From an uncultured Clostridia bacterium (GTDB taxonomy: Bacteria; Bacillota; Clostridia; Oscillospirales; Ruminococcaceae): 14,595 bases of DNA. The notes beneath the pieces were generated by a model. It was not told the DNA's origin and did no database searches. It saw nothing but the letters and a program-made list of their open reading frames with translations. The number at the start of each line of letters is the position of its first letter. Position 1 is the stretch's first letter. The translations under genes were made by a program, and so were the position numbers. Below, in pieces: positions 6,394 to 13,702 of the stretch. The stretch lies in contig CAMWVO010000015.1 in the NCBI GenBank assembly GCA_947177695.1, positions 1 through 14,595 of the forward strand, read 5' to 3'.

Positions 6394-7881
6394 TTATTCC
6401 TCTATGTAGTTGATTTCAAATCCCAAGAAGTCCGCTTCAACGCCGCCCACAGCGTAAAGTCCGATAACAACGCCCGTAAAGCCTCCCGCAACCTCGCTGG
6501 AAAGATATTTCGCGCTGCCGCTGCCGAGGTGGATTTCCTTTCCGCCGTCAGCAACATAAAAATTGTAGAACAGATTGTCCGCGCGGACTAACAGCTTTGC
6601 GTTTCCCGATGTGAGCGGAATAACGGTTTGCTCATGCTTAATGCCGCCGATATTCAGCTTGAGGACAGCTTCAAATTTCCCGTCCTTTTTGCGGACAGCA
6701 ATGTCATAATGCTCATTTTCGCACATATAGATGGTCACGCCGCCCTCGCCGCTGCCGCCGTTTACCGAAACGTCCGCGGTAAGCTCAAACCGGAAATCCC
6801 GCTGACGGATACCCACAAAGGTGGGAGAATCCACGTCGTTCAGAGTAATGTCCGTGCCGCGGAGAATTGCTTTGTCCGCGGTCAGAGTGTAGTTCTCCTC
6901 ATGGGGGTGACGCAGGAAGCACCAGTCCAAAGACCAGTCGGTATTTTCAAAGGTGTAACGCTTTTTCTCGTTCTGGACAAAATCTCCTGTGATCTCGTAG
7001 CAGTCGTCGGTTGTGCCGTCATTTCCCGCGGTGAACCAGCCGTCCTCACCGAACTTGACGGGCGTGAGAAAAACCTCTCTGCCCAGATGGTGATATGCCA
7101 TCCACATATGCATCTGACGGAAGCCGAGAGATACAATATGCCACTCGCCGTCCGCGCCCTGCACAAGATCGCCGTGACCTATTCCCTGAATGATATAGGG
7201 AGCTTTGTTCCGATTGGTCAGCACGGGGTTTGCGGGATAATTCTCGAACTTTCCCCAAGGCGAATCGGAGCGGGCGTAGGTTATCATGTGTCCGTATTCA
7301 GTGCCGCCCTCGGCAGCCATAAGGTAGTAGTAGTTCCCTATCTTGTACATATGGGGACTTTCAAGGAAACGTCCGCCGCTGCCTTTCCATATGCATTTTG
7401 CGGGGGACAGCTTTTCGCCTGTTTCAATATTTATTTCGCACTGGATAACTCCGCCCTCGCCGCAGTCGTCCGTGCCGTTGCTGAGAAAGTACACCTTGTC
7501 CCCGTCGAACAGCAGGGAGGGGTCAATGCCGTCGCGGTCAACCTCCACAGGCTCGGACCATTCGCCGTAGATGTCGTCGGTGTAAACGTAAAAATTTTTG
7601 TGGGTGGTGTCGTTTGTCGTCACCATGTAAAATCTGCCGTTGTTGTACCGGATCGTGGGAGCGAAAACGCCTCCCGAGCTGTTTATTTTTTCAAGAGCGA
7701 CCTGTGACTTTCTCGTCAGCACATGACCTATCTGCTTCCAGTTAACAAGGTCCTCGCTCTCGAAAAGCGGCACTCCGGGAAAGTACTGAAAGGAGCTGCA
7801 CACCATGTAGTATCTGCCGTTTGCGAAGCATACGCTGGGGTCAGGGTAAAAGCCTTTTACTATCGGGTTTTTGTACTGCAC
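6394..7881 (-). CDS. GH43 beta-xylosidase/alpha-L-arabinofuranosidase with C-terminal lectin-like domain
   Basis: This 495-residue inverting glycosidase of family GH43 probably trims xylo- or arabino-oligosaccharides in the cytoplasm; it has no signal peptide. The five-bladed propeller carries the base Asp14 in YPDPSV, the pKa-tuning Asp120 in DGIDPS and the acid Glu174 in FLESPHMY. From about residue 310 a concanavalin-like C-terminal domain follows (SPTFVGIRQRDF, then a GGVTIYMCENEHYDIAV stretch), as in XynB-type enzymes of GH43 subfamilies 11/12. That domain usually helps close the active site. Translation starts at GTG 7881, just two bases after the stop of the lipoprotein gene. The GGAGG site lies inside that gene's last codons, so the two are coupled. 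Xylosidase and arabinofuranosidase activities cannot be separated from sequence alone; the AraB/AraD neighbours favour arabinose release. Confidence 0.92.
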   Translation of the reverse strand: MQYKNPIVKGFYPDPSVCFANGRYYMVCSSFQYFPGVPLFESEDLVNWKQIGHVLTRKSQVALEKINSSGGVFAPTIRYNNGRFYMVTTNDTTHKNFYVYTDDIYGEWSEPVEVDRDGIDPSLLFDGDKVYFLSNGTDDCGEGGVIQCEINIETGEKLSPAKCIWKGSGGRFLESPHMYKIGNYYYLMAAEGGTEYGHMITYARSDSPWGKFENYPANPVLTNRNKAPYIIQGIGHGDLVQGADGEWHIVSLGFRQMHMWMAYHHLGREVFLTPVKFGEDGWFTAGNDGTTDDCYEITGDFVQNEKKRYTFENTDWSLDWCFLRHPHEENYTLTADKAILRGTDITLNDVDSPTFVGIRQRDFRFELTADVSVNGGSGEGGVTIYMCENEHYDIAVRKKDGKFEAVLKLNIGGIKHEQTVIPLTSGNAKLLVRADNLFYNFYVADGGKEIHLGSGSAKYLSSEVAGGFTGVVIGLYAVGGVEADFLGFEINYIEE

Positions 7882-7883
7882 AT

Positions 7884-8615
7884 CTATTCCTCCGTATTAT
7901 AAATTATAAAAAACAAATACATCTTATCCGGATCTTCTTCGCTGAAATCAATAATAATATATTCATTTTCGGAAAATCCATATTGAAAATGCCTGTCACT
8001 TTCCCCTACTCGCATATTAGGATTTCCAAGAATATTTATCACATCAGAACGGGTACTTTTATTTGTTATTCCCATAACGTTAAATTCGGGCAGCTCTGCA
8101 GTTTTGACAGCTTTATCATTCAAGTCATATTCAAACCCGCCCATAAAAAAATAGCAAATATTCGAAACTGATATTTCTTTATCAACATCTCCGTTAAAGT
8201 ATACTGAAGCTATATCTTTTTGATCTAAATAAAGAGCTCCCCCGGTGAGTTGACGTTCTTCCATAAATGTTGTGTATTTCACATCACATTTTTCATTAAT
8301 ATCACTAACGGTACAAGGCAAAGAAAATTTACATCCTTCAATTTCCATATCTGTGACTAAATCCTTCATAGTCCAATCGGTAATTTCAAAATCTGGCACA
8401 ACTGCTGTTTCTTCCGAATTGACCGATGCAGTTATTTCACCGACCGCTTGTTTTGCACCTTTAGTTTCCGTGCTGACATTGGTTTCGGCAAGCTTTTCAC
8501 ATCCGGACAAAGACAGAGCCATAACCAGTATGCCGACTAACGCCAGCGCCCGATCAAACCGTTTTTTCATCAGCCGCAGCTTTTCGTTCTGTTTAACTTT
8601 TTTCTGCTGTTTCAT
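7884..8615 (-). CDS. AT-rich lipoprotein of unknown function
   Basis: This is a 243-residue predicted lipoprotein that I do not recognise. A basic N-terminal stretch of 22 residues precedes a hydrophobic core (23-38) and a lipobox LSLSGC with the lipidated Cys39. The mature part begins with a Ser/Thr/Glu-rich linker (about 43-75). It ends in a region with MGITNKSTRSDVINILGNPN, reminiscent of small outer-surface BamE-like folds (repeat of 'G-I-x-x-x-x-T-x-x-D-V-x-x-x-L-G-x-P'), followed by beta-rich sequence. The ATG at 8615 is the start because the GGAGG of the upstream ATG's own codons is its ribosome site, 8 nt away. Sampled GC is about 30-40%, against about 58% in neighbouring araD, so it may have a different origin. 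It sits in the middle of a sugar operon and is coupled to the GH43 gene. It could be a surface or signalling accessory. Confidence 0.8.
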   Translation of the reverse strand: MKQQKKVKQNEKLRLMKKRFDRALALVGILVMALSLSGCEKLAETNVSTETKGAKQAVGEITASVNSEETAVVPDFEITDWTMKDLVTDMEIEGCKFSLPCTVSDINEKCDVKYTTFMEERQLTGGALYLDQKDIASVYFNGDVDKEISVSNICYFFMGGFEYDLNDKAVKTAELPEFNVMGITNKSTRSDVINILGNPNMRVGESDRHFQYGFSENEYIIIDFSEEDPDKMYLFFIIYNTEE

Positions 8616-8666
8616 TGTGATTACCTCCATGCTTCAATGTTAATGTTTACCGGAAGAATTTATTTT

Positions 8667-9359
8667 TCACTTCTGTCCGTAATAAGCGGTCGCACCGTGC
8701 TTTCTCAGGTAATGCTTATCAAGAAGCTCCTGCTGCATATGTCCGACCCGCGGATTAAGTCCAATGGCGTGGTAATTCATAAATGCCGCTTCCTCAAGCA
8801 CCACCGCGTTGTGCACCGCTTCCGCAGCGGTCTTGCCCCATGTGAACGGACCGTGGCTTTTTACCAGAACAGCGGGAATAGTCAGCGGGTCGATATCCTT
8901 AAAGGCTTCGATAATAACCGTGCCCGTTTCCTTTTCGTATTCACCCGCAATCTCTTCGGGGGTCATGGCGCGGGTGCAGGGTATCTCCCCGTAAAAATAA
9001 TCCGCGTGGGTAGTTCCCATGGGGACGATACCAACGCCCGCCTGAGCAAAAGAAGTCGCCCAGCGGCTGTGGGTGTGGACTATCCCGCCGAGACCCTCAA
9101 AGGCGCGGTAAAGCTCCAGATGCGTGGGGGTGTCGCTGGAGGGATTGAGCTTTCCCTCGGCGACCTTTCCCGTGGCAAGCTCCACCACAACCATATGGTC
9201 GGCGGTCATTTCACCGTATTCAACTCCCGACGGCTTTATGACCACCATGCCGCTTTCCCTGTCAACTGCGGAAACGTTTCCCCATGTGAACGTTACCAGA
9301 CCGTATTTGGGCAGCATAAGATTTGCTTCAAGAACTTCCTGCTTTAATTTTTCAAGCAT
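8667..9359 (-). CDS. araD: L-ribulose-5-phosphate 4-epimerase
   Basis: This 230-residue enzyme converts L-ribulose 5-phosphate to D-xylulose 5-phosphate, the last step of L-arabinose breakdown before the pentose phosphate pathway. It belongs to the class II aldolase fold. Zinc ligands are His95 and His97 in VHTHSRWA and His169 in SHGPFTWG. Asp76 (SSDTPTH) and Asp120 (HADYF) match catalytic positions known in the E. coli enzyme, and the C-terminus ends in the typical AYYGQ. The length equals that of E. coli AraD (231 residues). AAAGGAG lies 8 nt before the ATG. It is 13 nt after the HD-domain gene and 51 nt before the second lipoprotein gene. UlaF/SgbE paralogues act on the same substrate in ascorbate or xylulose pathways, but the kinase in this operon supports AraD. 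Confidence 0.95.
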   Translation of the reverse strand: MLEKLKQEVLEANLMLPKYGLVTFTWGNVSAVDRESGMVVIKPSGVEYGEMTADHMVVVELATGKVAEGKLNPSSDTPTHLELYRAFEGLGGIVHTHSRWATSFAQAGVGIVPMGTTHADYFYGEIPCTRAMTPEEIAGEYEKETGTVIIEAFKDIDPLTIPAVLVKSHGPFTWGKTAAEAVHNAVVLEEAAFMNYHAIGLNPRVGHMQQELLDKHYLRKHGATAYYGQK

Positions 9360-9372
9360 GATAACAGCTCCT

Positions 9373-9942
9373 TTATTTTTCTCCGAGAATATTCATGACC
9401 TGCTCGTATTTGTTTCGGTAAAATACTTTGCTTTCCTCGGACAGCTTTGCAAAGCTTCTTTTCAGCTTGTCAGCAACAAAGCTTTTACCCGCTTCAAAAT
9501 CCATTCCTTTTGCAGAGTACGCGAGAAAAAGCAGGCTCGGAACGCTGTCGAAGTGCGAGATTGCGTCCGCGTCGGCAACGCATATTTCTTCCTTTGTACA
9601 CGGTTTGTCTCCGGTGCTTCCCCGATGATTTCTTATACAGCCCTGCACGCGCAATATCTTATCGTTATCGTACCCAAGCTGTCCGAGAATATCTCCCGCG
9701 ATCTCCGCGCCGTGGATATGATGTTCTTCGTACAGGCTGTAATCCGTAACGGAAGCGATATCGTGAAGCCATGCCGCGATAACAGCGACCTCTTTATCCG
9801 CTCCGTACTGTTCTGCAAGAAGCTCCGCATTTTTTACCACCGCTTCGATATGGTAATAGCAGCCTATCCCGAATTTGTTGGAGGGCAATTCGCACCTTTT
9901 CCGAACTTCTTTTTGGAGATACTCAATAATATCGGTTCGCAT
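9373..9942 (-). CDS. HD-domain phosphohydrolase
   Basis: This 189-residue predicted metal-dependent phosphohydrolase belongs to the small one-domain HD superfamily. The metal-binding set is visible as His31 (CYYHIEAV), His60-Asp61 (AAWLHDIAS) and a later Asp near 124-126 (VADADAISHFD). Extra conserved-looking His residues appear in HHIHGAEIA (74-78) and RNHRGS. It is a soluble cytoplasmic protein with no membrane segment. It starts 12 nt after the GH43 stop and ends 13 nt before araD, so it is firmly within the arabinose operon. Members of this superfamily hydrolyse nucleotides or phosphorylated metabolites. Here a house-cleaning role on a phosphorylated sugar by-product is a reasonable guess, not shown by the sequence. 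Confidence 0.85.
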   Translation of the reverse strand: MRTDIIEYLQKEVRKRCELPSNKFGIGCYYHIEAVVKNAELLAEQYGADKEVAVIAAWLHDIASVTDYSLYEEHHIHGAEIAGDILGQLGYDNDKILRVQGCIRNHRGSTGDKPCTKEEICVADADAISHFDSVPSLLFLAYSAKGMDFEAGKSFVADKLKRSFAKLSEESKVFYRNKYEQVMNILGEK

Positions 9943-9954
9943 ATTTTCTCCCCG

Positions 9955-11433
9955 TTACCCGAACGTAATTTCTTTAAGCTCCGCGCTTTCTCCCTTAAAT
10001 TTCAGGAACAGCGGGGAAACGCCTTTTCCCATATCGAGAGCCGCGGAAAATTCTGTCCATTCCTCCGAGGGAGAAATTTCAATAACAGCCTTGGGAGCGC
10101 CGTTCAGTTCGTCCGAGACCTCAAAGCTTCCGCCCTTTGCGGAGCGCGCCGTTACCGAGAAATTCACCGCGCCGTTAAAATCAAAATATTTGTAGCCGAT
10201 GACAGTGCCGTCACTTATCTCGGCGATAAATCTGTCCTCGCCCACGTTGGTGCAGTTTGGAAAGCTTTCGCCGTAAATTTTATTCGAGCCGTGGGGCATA
10301 TGTCCGTTTGTGATATTGCAGGCAATGACCGCGGGATAGCTTCCCTCCGCTCTGAGCGCGCCGCCGTTCAGTCCGCAGGAGGTTATCTCAACCTGCGCTA
10401 TGCTGCCGTCCTCGGCAATGGTTATCCTCTCGGCGCAAGCCTGTCTGCTGTAGTCGGACTTGTGGGTCAGCCTGTGGTAGAAAACATACCACTGTCCGTT
10501 AATATTTTCAATGCTGCCGTGGGTAGTGCCTGTCATGTTGAGCCTGTTCTCGTCCTTTCTTCCGTTAATGCCTACGTCTCCGTTGGACACGATAGTGCCG
10601 CCGAAACGGAAGTCCCTGTCGGGAAGATCGCTTACCGCATAGCAAAGTTCATGGTTTTTCTGGGACGAGTAGATAAAGTAGTATTTGTCACCCACCTTGC
10701 GTATGGAGCTTGCCTCAAAAAACGGGTGAGCCTCAAAATCCGTACCCTTTACCTTGTAGGGGATAATGTGCCGCGGCTCGTCCTTTACGGTCAGCATATC
10801 GTCCTCCAGTGTGACGGTCACCGCACCCATAACGCTGTCCTTTTCGGCGTACTCCAGAATTTCCTCACGGCTTTTGTTGAACATATCCATTTCGGATTTT
10901 ATCAGTCCCTCGTTGGGGAAATCCTCACGCTCCTCAAAATCGTACTGGGTGCCGTAATAAATGCGTATCGCGCCGTTGTCGTTGATAGCTCCGGGGTCGA
11001 AGCAGACGTACTTTTTCATGGGCGTACCGTCCTTGTTGCGGACAAAACCAAGGTATTCGTACTTGCCTGCGGGGGTGTCGCAGACGGCAACGCTTATGGG
11101 ACCGAAATAGCCGCCCACGCCGAAATCGCCCGACATACAGTAGTACAGATAGTATCTTCCGTCGTTTCCGCGGACAACGTCGGGAGCGTACATGAATTTT
11201 CTTTCGGCATAGTCGGGATCCTGATCGGCGCGGTAGATAACGCCCTCACACCGCCAGTCGGACAGATCGTCCACAGGCGCGGAGTAAACCGTGTAGTCAA
11301 GCATACAGAAAGTCTCGCCGCCCTCCTTGTCGTGAGAGCCGTAGAGATATACTCTGTCGCCGAAAACGTGGGGTTCGCCGTCGGGAATACACTCGCCCAG
11401 CGGCAGAAACGGATTAAAAACCTGCTTTTTCAT
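9955..11433 (-). CDS. GH43 glycosidase with C-terminal beta-sandwich
   Basis: This 492-residue GH43 enzyme of a different subfamily from the downstream GH43 probably releases L-arabinose or xylose from short oligosaccharides. Its likely catalytic triad is Asp18 (CIPDGEPHV), Asp146 (VCFDPGAI) and Glu240 (HPFFEASSIR). After the propeller (to about residue 350), the C-terminal 140 residues look like a CBM6-type sandwich (from about HMPHGSNKIYGE to the end). There is no signal peptide, so it is cytoplasmic. The frame extends to a GTG at 11451, but the ATG at 11433 is preferred, with AAAGGA 9 nt upstream. Sequence such as TGTTHGSIENINGQWYVFYHR resembles arabinosidase/xylosidase members of the family. 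It lies 28 nt after the kinase gene. A fine substrate call is not possible. Confidence 0.88.
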   Translation of the reverse strand: MKKQVFNPFLPLGECIPDGEPHVFGDRVYLYGSHDKEGGETFCMLDYTVYSAPVDDLSDWRCEGVIYRADQDPDYAERKFMYAPDVVRGNDGRYYLYYCMSGDFGVGGYFGPISVAVCDTPAGKYEYLGFVRNKDGTPMKKYVCFDPGAINDNGAIRIYYGTQYDFEEREDFPNEGLIKSEMDMFNKSREEILEYAEKDSVMGAVTVTLEDDMLTVKDEPRHIIPYKVKGTDFEAHPFFEASSIRKVGDKYYFIYSSQKNHELCYAVSDLPDRDFRFGGTIVSNGDVGINGRKDENRLNMTGTTHGSIENINGQWYVFYHRLTHKSDYSRQACAERITIAEDGSIAQVEITSCGLNGGALRAEGSYPAVIACNITNGHMPHGSNKIYGESFPNCTNVGEDRFIAEISDGTVIGYKYFDFNGAVNFSVTARSAKGGSFEVSDELNGAPKAVIEISPSEEWTEFSAALDMGKGVSPLFLKFKGESAELKEITFG

Positions 11434-11461
11434 TCTGAACATTCCTTTCACTAATTAATTG

Positions 11462-13030
11462 TTATTTTACAGCCCCCGCCGCCTTTTCCGCAGCAAGACC
11501 GTCTGTATATCTTTCCATGAATTTCTCAAAGCCCGCCGCTCCCTCGGAGGACGGTCTGAGAACGTCTTTACCCATTCCCGCAAAGACTTGGCTTTCAAGG
11601 AAATCCGCAAGGGATTTTCCTCCTCCGCATACCGCAAACGCCGCCAGCAGAGCCATTCCCCACGCGCCGCCCTCGCCTGCGGTCTCCATTACCGCAACGG
11701 GAGTTTTAAGTGCGTCCGCGTAGACCTGCTGCGCCGTGCCCTTTACCTTGAAAAGTCCGCCGTGACCCGTGAACTGCTCCGCGGAGACCTTTTCCTTTTC
11801 AAAGAGGATATCCATGCCGTGTTTAAGAGCGGCTGCGGACGAATAAAGCTGCGCCCTGAAAAAGTCCGCAAGGGACATTTTGCTGTCGGGTGTTCGGAAG
11901 TATAGGGGTCTGCCGCTTTCAACGCCGATAACAGGTTCTCCCGAAAGACAGTTGTAGGCGGTAATGCCGCCGCAGTCGGGACTGCCTTTCATCGCGTTTC
12001 TGTAGAGAGTTTCGTACAGCTCGGTCTTGGACAGCGGCTTGCCGATCATTTCCGCAAATTCCCCGAACATTCCCACCCATGCGTCAAGCTCGGAGCAGCA
12101 GTTGTTGCAGTGTACCATTGCAACGGGACTTCCGTCTGGGGTCGTGACCATATCTATTTCGGGGTAAACTCCCGAAAGATTTTTTTCAAGCACAAGCATT
12201 GAGAAAACCGACGTGCCCGCCGAAATATTTCCCGTTTTAGGGAGGACAGCGTTTGTCGCCGTCATGCCCGTACCCGCGTCTCCCTCCGGAGGACAGAGAG
12301 GTATTCCCGGCTTTAAATCTCCGTCGGGGTCAAGAAATTTTGCGCCCGCTTCGGTAAGATTTCCCGCAGCTTCTCCCGCGGAAAGAACGGCAGGGAGGAC
12401 ATCACGAATATCCATGTCGGGGACAAGTCCGCCGAATTTGCCGAGCATATCCTCGTCATAATTCTTTCCGCTTACGGGGAACATTCCCGAAGCTTCGCCG
12501 ATACCCACGGCACGCTTTCCCGTCAGCAGGAAGTGGATATATCCCGCAAGTGTGGTGATATGGGCGATTTGAGGCACATGGGGCTCTTTGTTAAGAATTG
12601 CCTGATAAAGATGAGCAATGCTCCACCGCTGAGGAATGTTGAAGCCGAAAAGCTTTGTAAGCTCCGCGGCGGCTTTTTCGGTGGTGGTGTTGCGCCAAGT
12701 CCTGAACGGCACGAGCAGGTCGTCCCCACTGTCGAAAGCCATATAGCCGTGCATCATTGCGGATATGCCCATTGCGCCCACGGTTTCAAGAGTAACGCCG
12801 TACTTTTCGCGGACGTCCCGTTTAAGGTCGGCGTAGCAGGACTGCAAGCCGCTGTGAATGTCGTCGAGAGAGTAAGTCCAGTAACCGTTTTCAAGGCGGT
12901 TTTCCCAGTCGTGGGCGCCCTGCGCTACGGGAGCGAAGTCCTCCCCGATAAGACAGGCTTTAATGCGGGTCGAACCGAATTCGATACCTAAAAATGTTTT
13001 GCCCTGCCTGATTTTTTCCTGTGTGGTCAT
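11462..13030 (-). CDS. L-ribulokinase-like FGGY carbohydrate kinase
   Basis: This 522-residue sugar kinase of the FGGY family probably phosphorylates L-ribulose to L-ribulose 5-phosphate, the substrate of the AraD encoded in the same operon. The N-terminal phosphate-binding motif reads FLGIEFGSTRIKA (13-25). The catalytic Asp251 lies in PEGDAGTGM, and an ATP-binding glycine motif lies near the C-terminus (TAGEGGAWGMALLAAF). It belongs to the FGGY branch common in Bacteroidetes and Clostridia arabinose clusters, not to the classical E. coli AraB branch, so the gene name is left open. The ATG at 13030 is preferred over an in-frame TTG six codons upstream because AAGGAG lies 7 nt before it and would otherwise be coding. 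It follows the first lipoprotein gene by 21 nt. Confidence 0.9.
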   Translation of the reverse strand: MTTQEKIRQGKTFLGIEFGSTRIKACLIGEDFAPVAQGAHDWENRLENGYWTYSLDDIHSGLQSCYADLKRDVREKYGVTLETVGAMGISAMMHGYMAFDSGDDLLVPFRTWRNTTTEKAAAELTKLFGFNIPQRWSIAHLYQAILNKEPHVPQIAHITTLAGYIHFLLTGKRAVGIGEASGMFPVSGKNYDEDMLGKFGGLVPDMDIRDVLPAVLSAGEAAGNLTEAGAKFLDPDGDLKPGIPLCPPEGDAGTGMTATNAVLPKTGNISAGTSVFSMLVLEKNLSGVYPEIDMVTTPDGSPVAMVHCNNCCSELDAWVGMFGEFAEMIGKPLSKTELYETLYRNAMKGSPDCGGITAYNCLSGEPVIGVESGRPLYFRTPDSKMSLADFFRAQLYSSAAALKHGMDILFEKEKVSAEQFTGHGGLFKVKGTAQQVYADALKTPVAVMETAGEGGAWGMALLAAFAVCGGGKSLADFLESQVFAGMGKDVLRPSSEGAAGFEKFMERYTDGLAAEKAAGAVK

Positions 13031-13051
13031 AACATTGCTCCTTTTCAAATT

Positions 13052-13534
13052 TTATTGTATATAGGACATCAATTCATCATAATATTCCTGCGGAAACCAA
13101 AATACGCTGCCGTTTGCCATGATATAACTGTTATCATCATCTATGAGAATTGTTATGCTGTCCACGCTTCGCATATATGTAACGATGTTTGCTTTATCGG
13201 GATTTTCAATGTCATAATCGAGCGCGCTGACAGGGAGCTCATGTGTATCTGCATACTCAACAATGACAGACAGCCCGTTCCTGCCGCACTCTTTTATGTA
13301 ATCATTGGTAATAGACAAGTAGAGCTCCATAATGCCCGTATATTCGTATGACAGAATTTCTTCCGCAAGCAAAATTAATTTTTCGGCGGTTTCCTGCGGC
13401 AGTACAATGCTCCTGCCTTTGTTTGTTACGGTTATTCTGCATTCGCCGCCCCGTGCGGCAACAGCTGTCCCGCAGGAGGACATAAGCACCGCAAGCATCA
13501 GAAAAACCACCCCAAATGTCAAAAACCTTTTCAC
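13052..13534 (-). CDS. Small lipoprotein of unknown function, first gene of the arabinose operon
   Basis: This 160-residue predicted lipoprotein matches no family I can name. A lysine-arginine start and hydrophobic stretch lead to the lipobox LMSSC with Cys21. The mature part alternates strands and helices: ITVTNKGRSIVLPQE, a helix with AEKLILLAEEILS, then SITILIDDDNSYIMANGSVFWFP near the C-terminus, which looks like a small alpha/beta domain. It starts at GTG 13534 with AGGAGG 6 nt upstream and ends 21 nt before the kinase gene. The promoter is at 13561-13589, so it leads the operon. Sampled GC is about 38-42%, lower than the enzyme genes. Its place with cytoplasmic enzymes suggests a surface role in sensing or capturing sugar, but that is a guess. 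Confidence 0.8.
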   Translation of the reverse strand: MKRFLTFGVVFLMLAVLMSSCGTAVAARGGECRITVTNKGRSIVLPQETAEKLILLAEEILSYEYTGIMELYLSITNDYIKECGRNGLSVIVEYADTHELPVSALDYDIENPDKANIVTYMRSVDSITILIDDDNSYIMANGSVFWFPQEYYDELMSYIQ

Positions 13535-13560
13535 AGCACCCCTCCTTGTCCTATGAAAAG

Positions 13561-13589
13561 ATTATACCATATATTCCCGCATATTTCAA
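13561..13589 (-). promoter_or_regulatory. Sigma-A promoter of the arabinose operon
   Basis: On the minus strand, TTGAAA (13589-13584) and TATAAT (13566-13561) are separated by exactly 17 bp, with TGG directly before the -10 forming an extended -10. This is an almost perfect vegetative promoter, starting transcription about 20 nt before the lipoprotein ribosome site. No clear operator palindrome was seen within it, although such a strong promoter in a sugar operon is usually repressed. Confidence 0.85.
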
Positions 13590-13606
13590 ATCTTTTTTGC
13601 CTGTTT

Positions 13607-13670
13607 TTCACAAACATTTCACGCCGCGGGCAAATCGGTTAACATTGGCTTAACATTGGAGCGGTATGAT
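13607..13670 (+). promoter_or_regulatory. Putative PhoP box and promoter of the VTC operon
   Basis: Two perfect TTAACA hexamers (13639-13644 and 13650-13655) are spaced by 5 bp, an 11 bp period. Two weaker copies, TTCACA (13607-13612) and TTCACG (13618-13623), have the same period and lie 21 bp further upstream. TTAACA-type repeats with about 5 bp spacing are the known PhoP box of Bacillus. A TATGAT -10 follows at 13665-13670 without a good -35, which suits an activator-dependent promoter. The downstream gene belongs to the polyphosphate polymerase family, so phosphate control makes biological sense. Confidence 0.6.
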
Positions 13671-13702
13671 TAGCATACGGAAAAGGAAGTGATGATACGC
13701 AT

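Noticed and set aside
6628..7707. A 359-codon plus-strand open frame opposite the GH43 gene.
   Set aside because: It is antisense to a well-supported GH43 enzyme with its catalytic residues in place and has no ribosome site or family motif.
8616..8666. A separate promoter for the second lipoprotein gene in the 51 nt gap after araD.
   Set aside because: No -35/-10 pair with proper spacing is visible; read-through within the operon is the simpler explanation.
9124..11454. A 776-codon open frame on the plus strand opposite the araD, HD and GH43 genes.
   Set aside because: It lies antisense to three genes with clear catalytic motifs, shows no recognisable protein features, and is explained by codon bias of the minus-strand genes.
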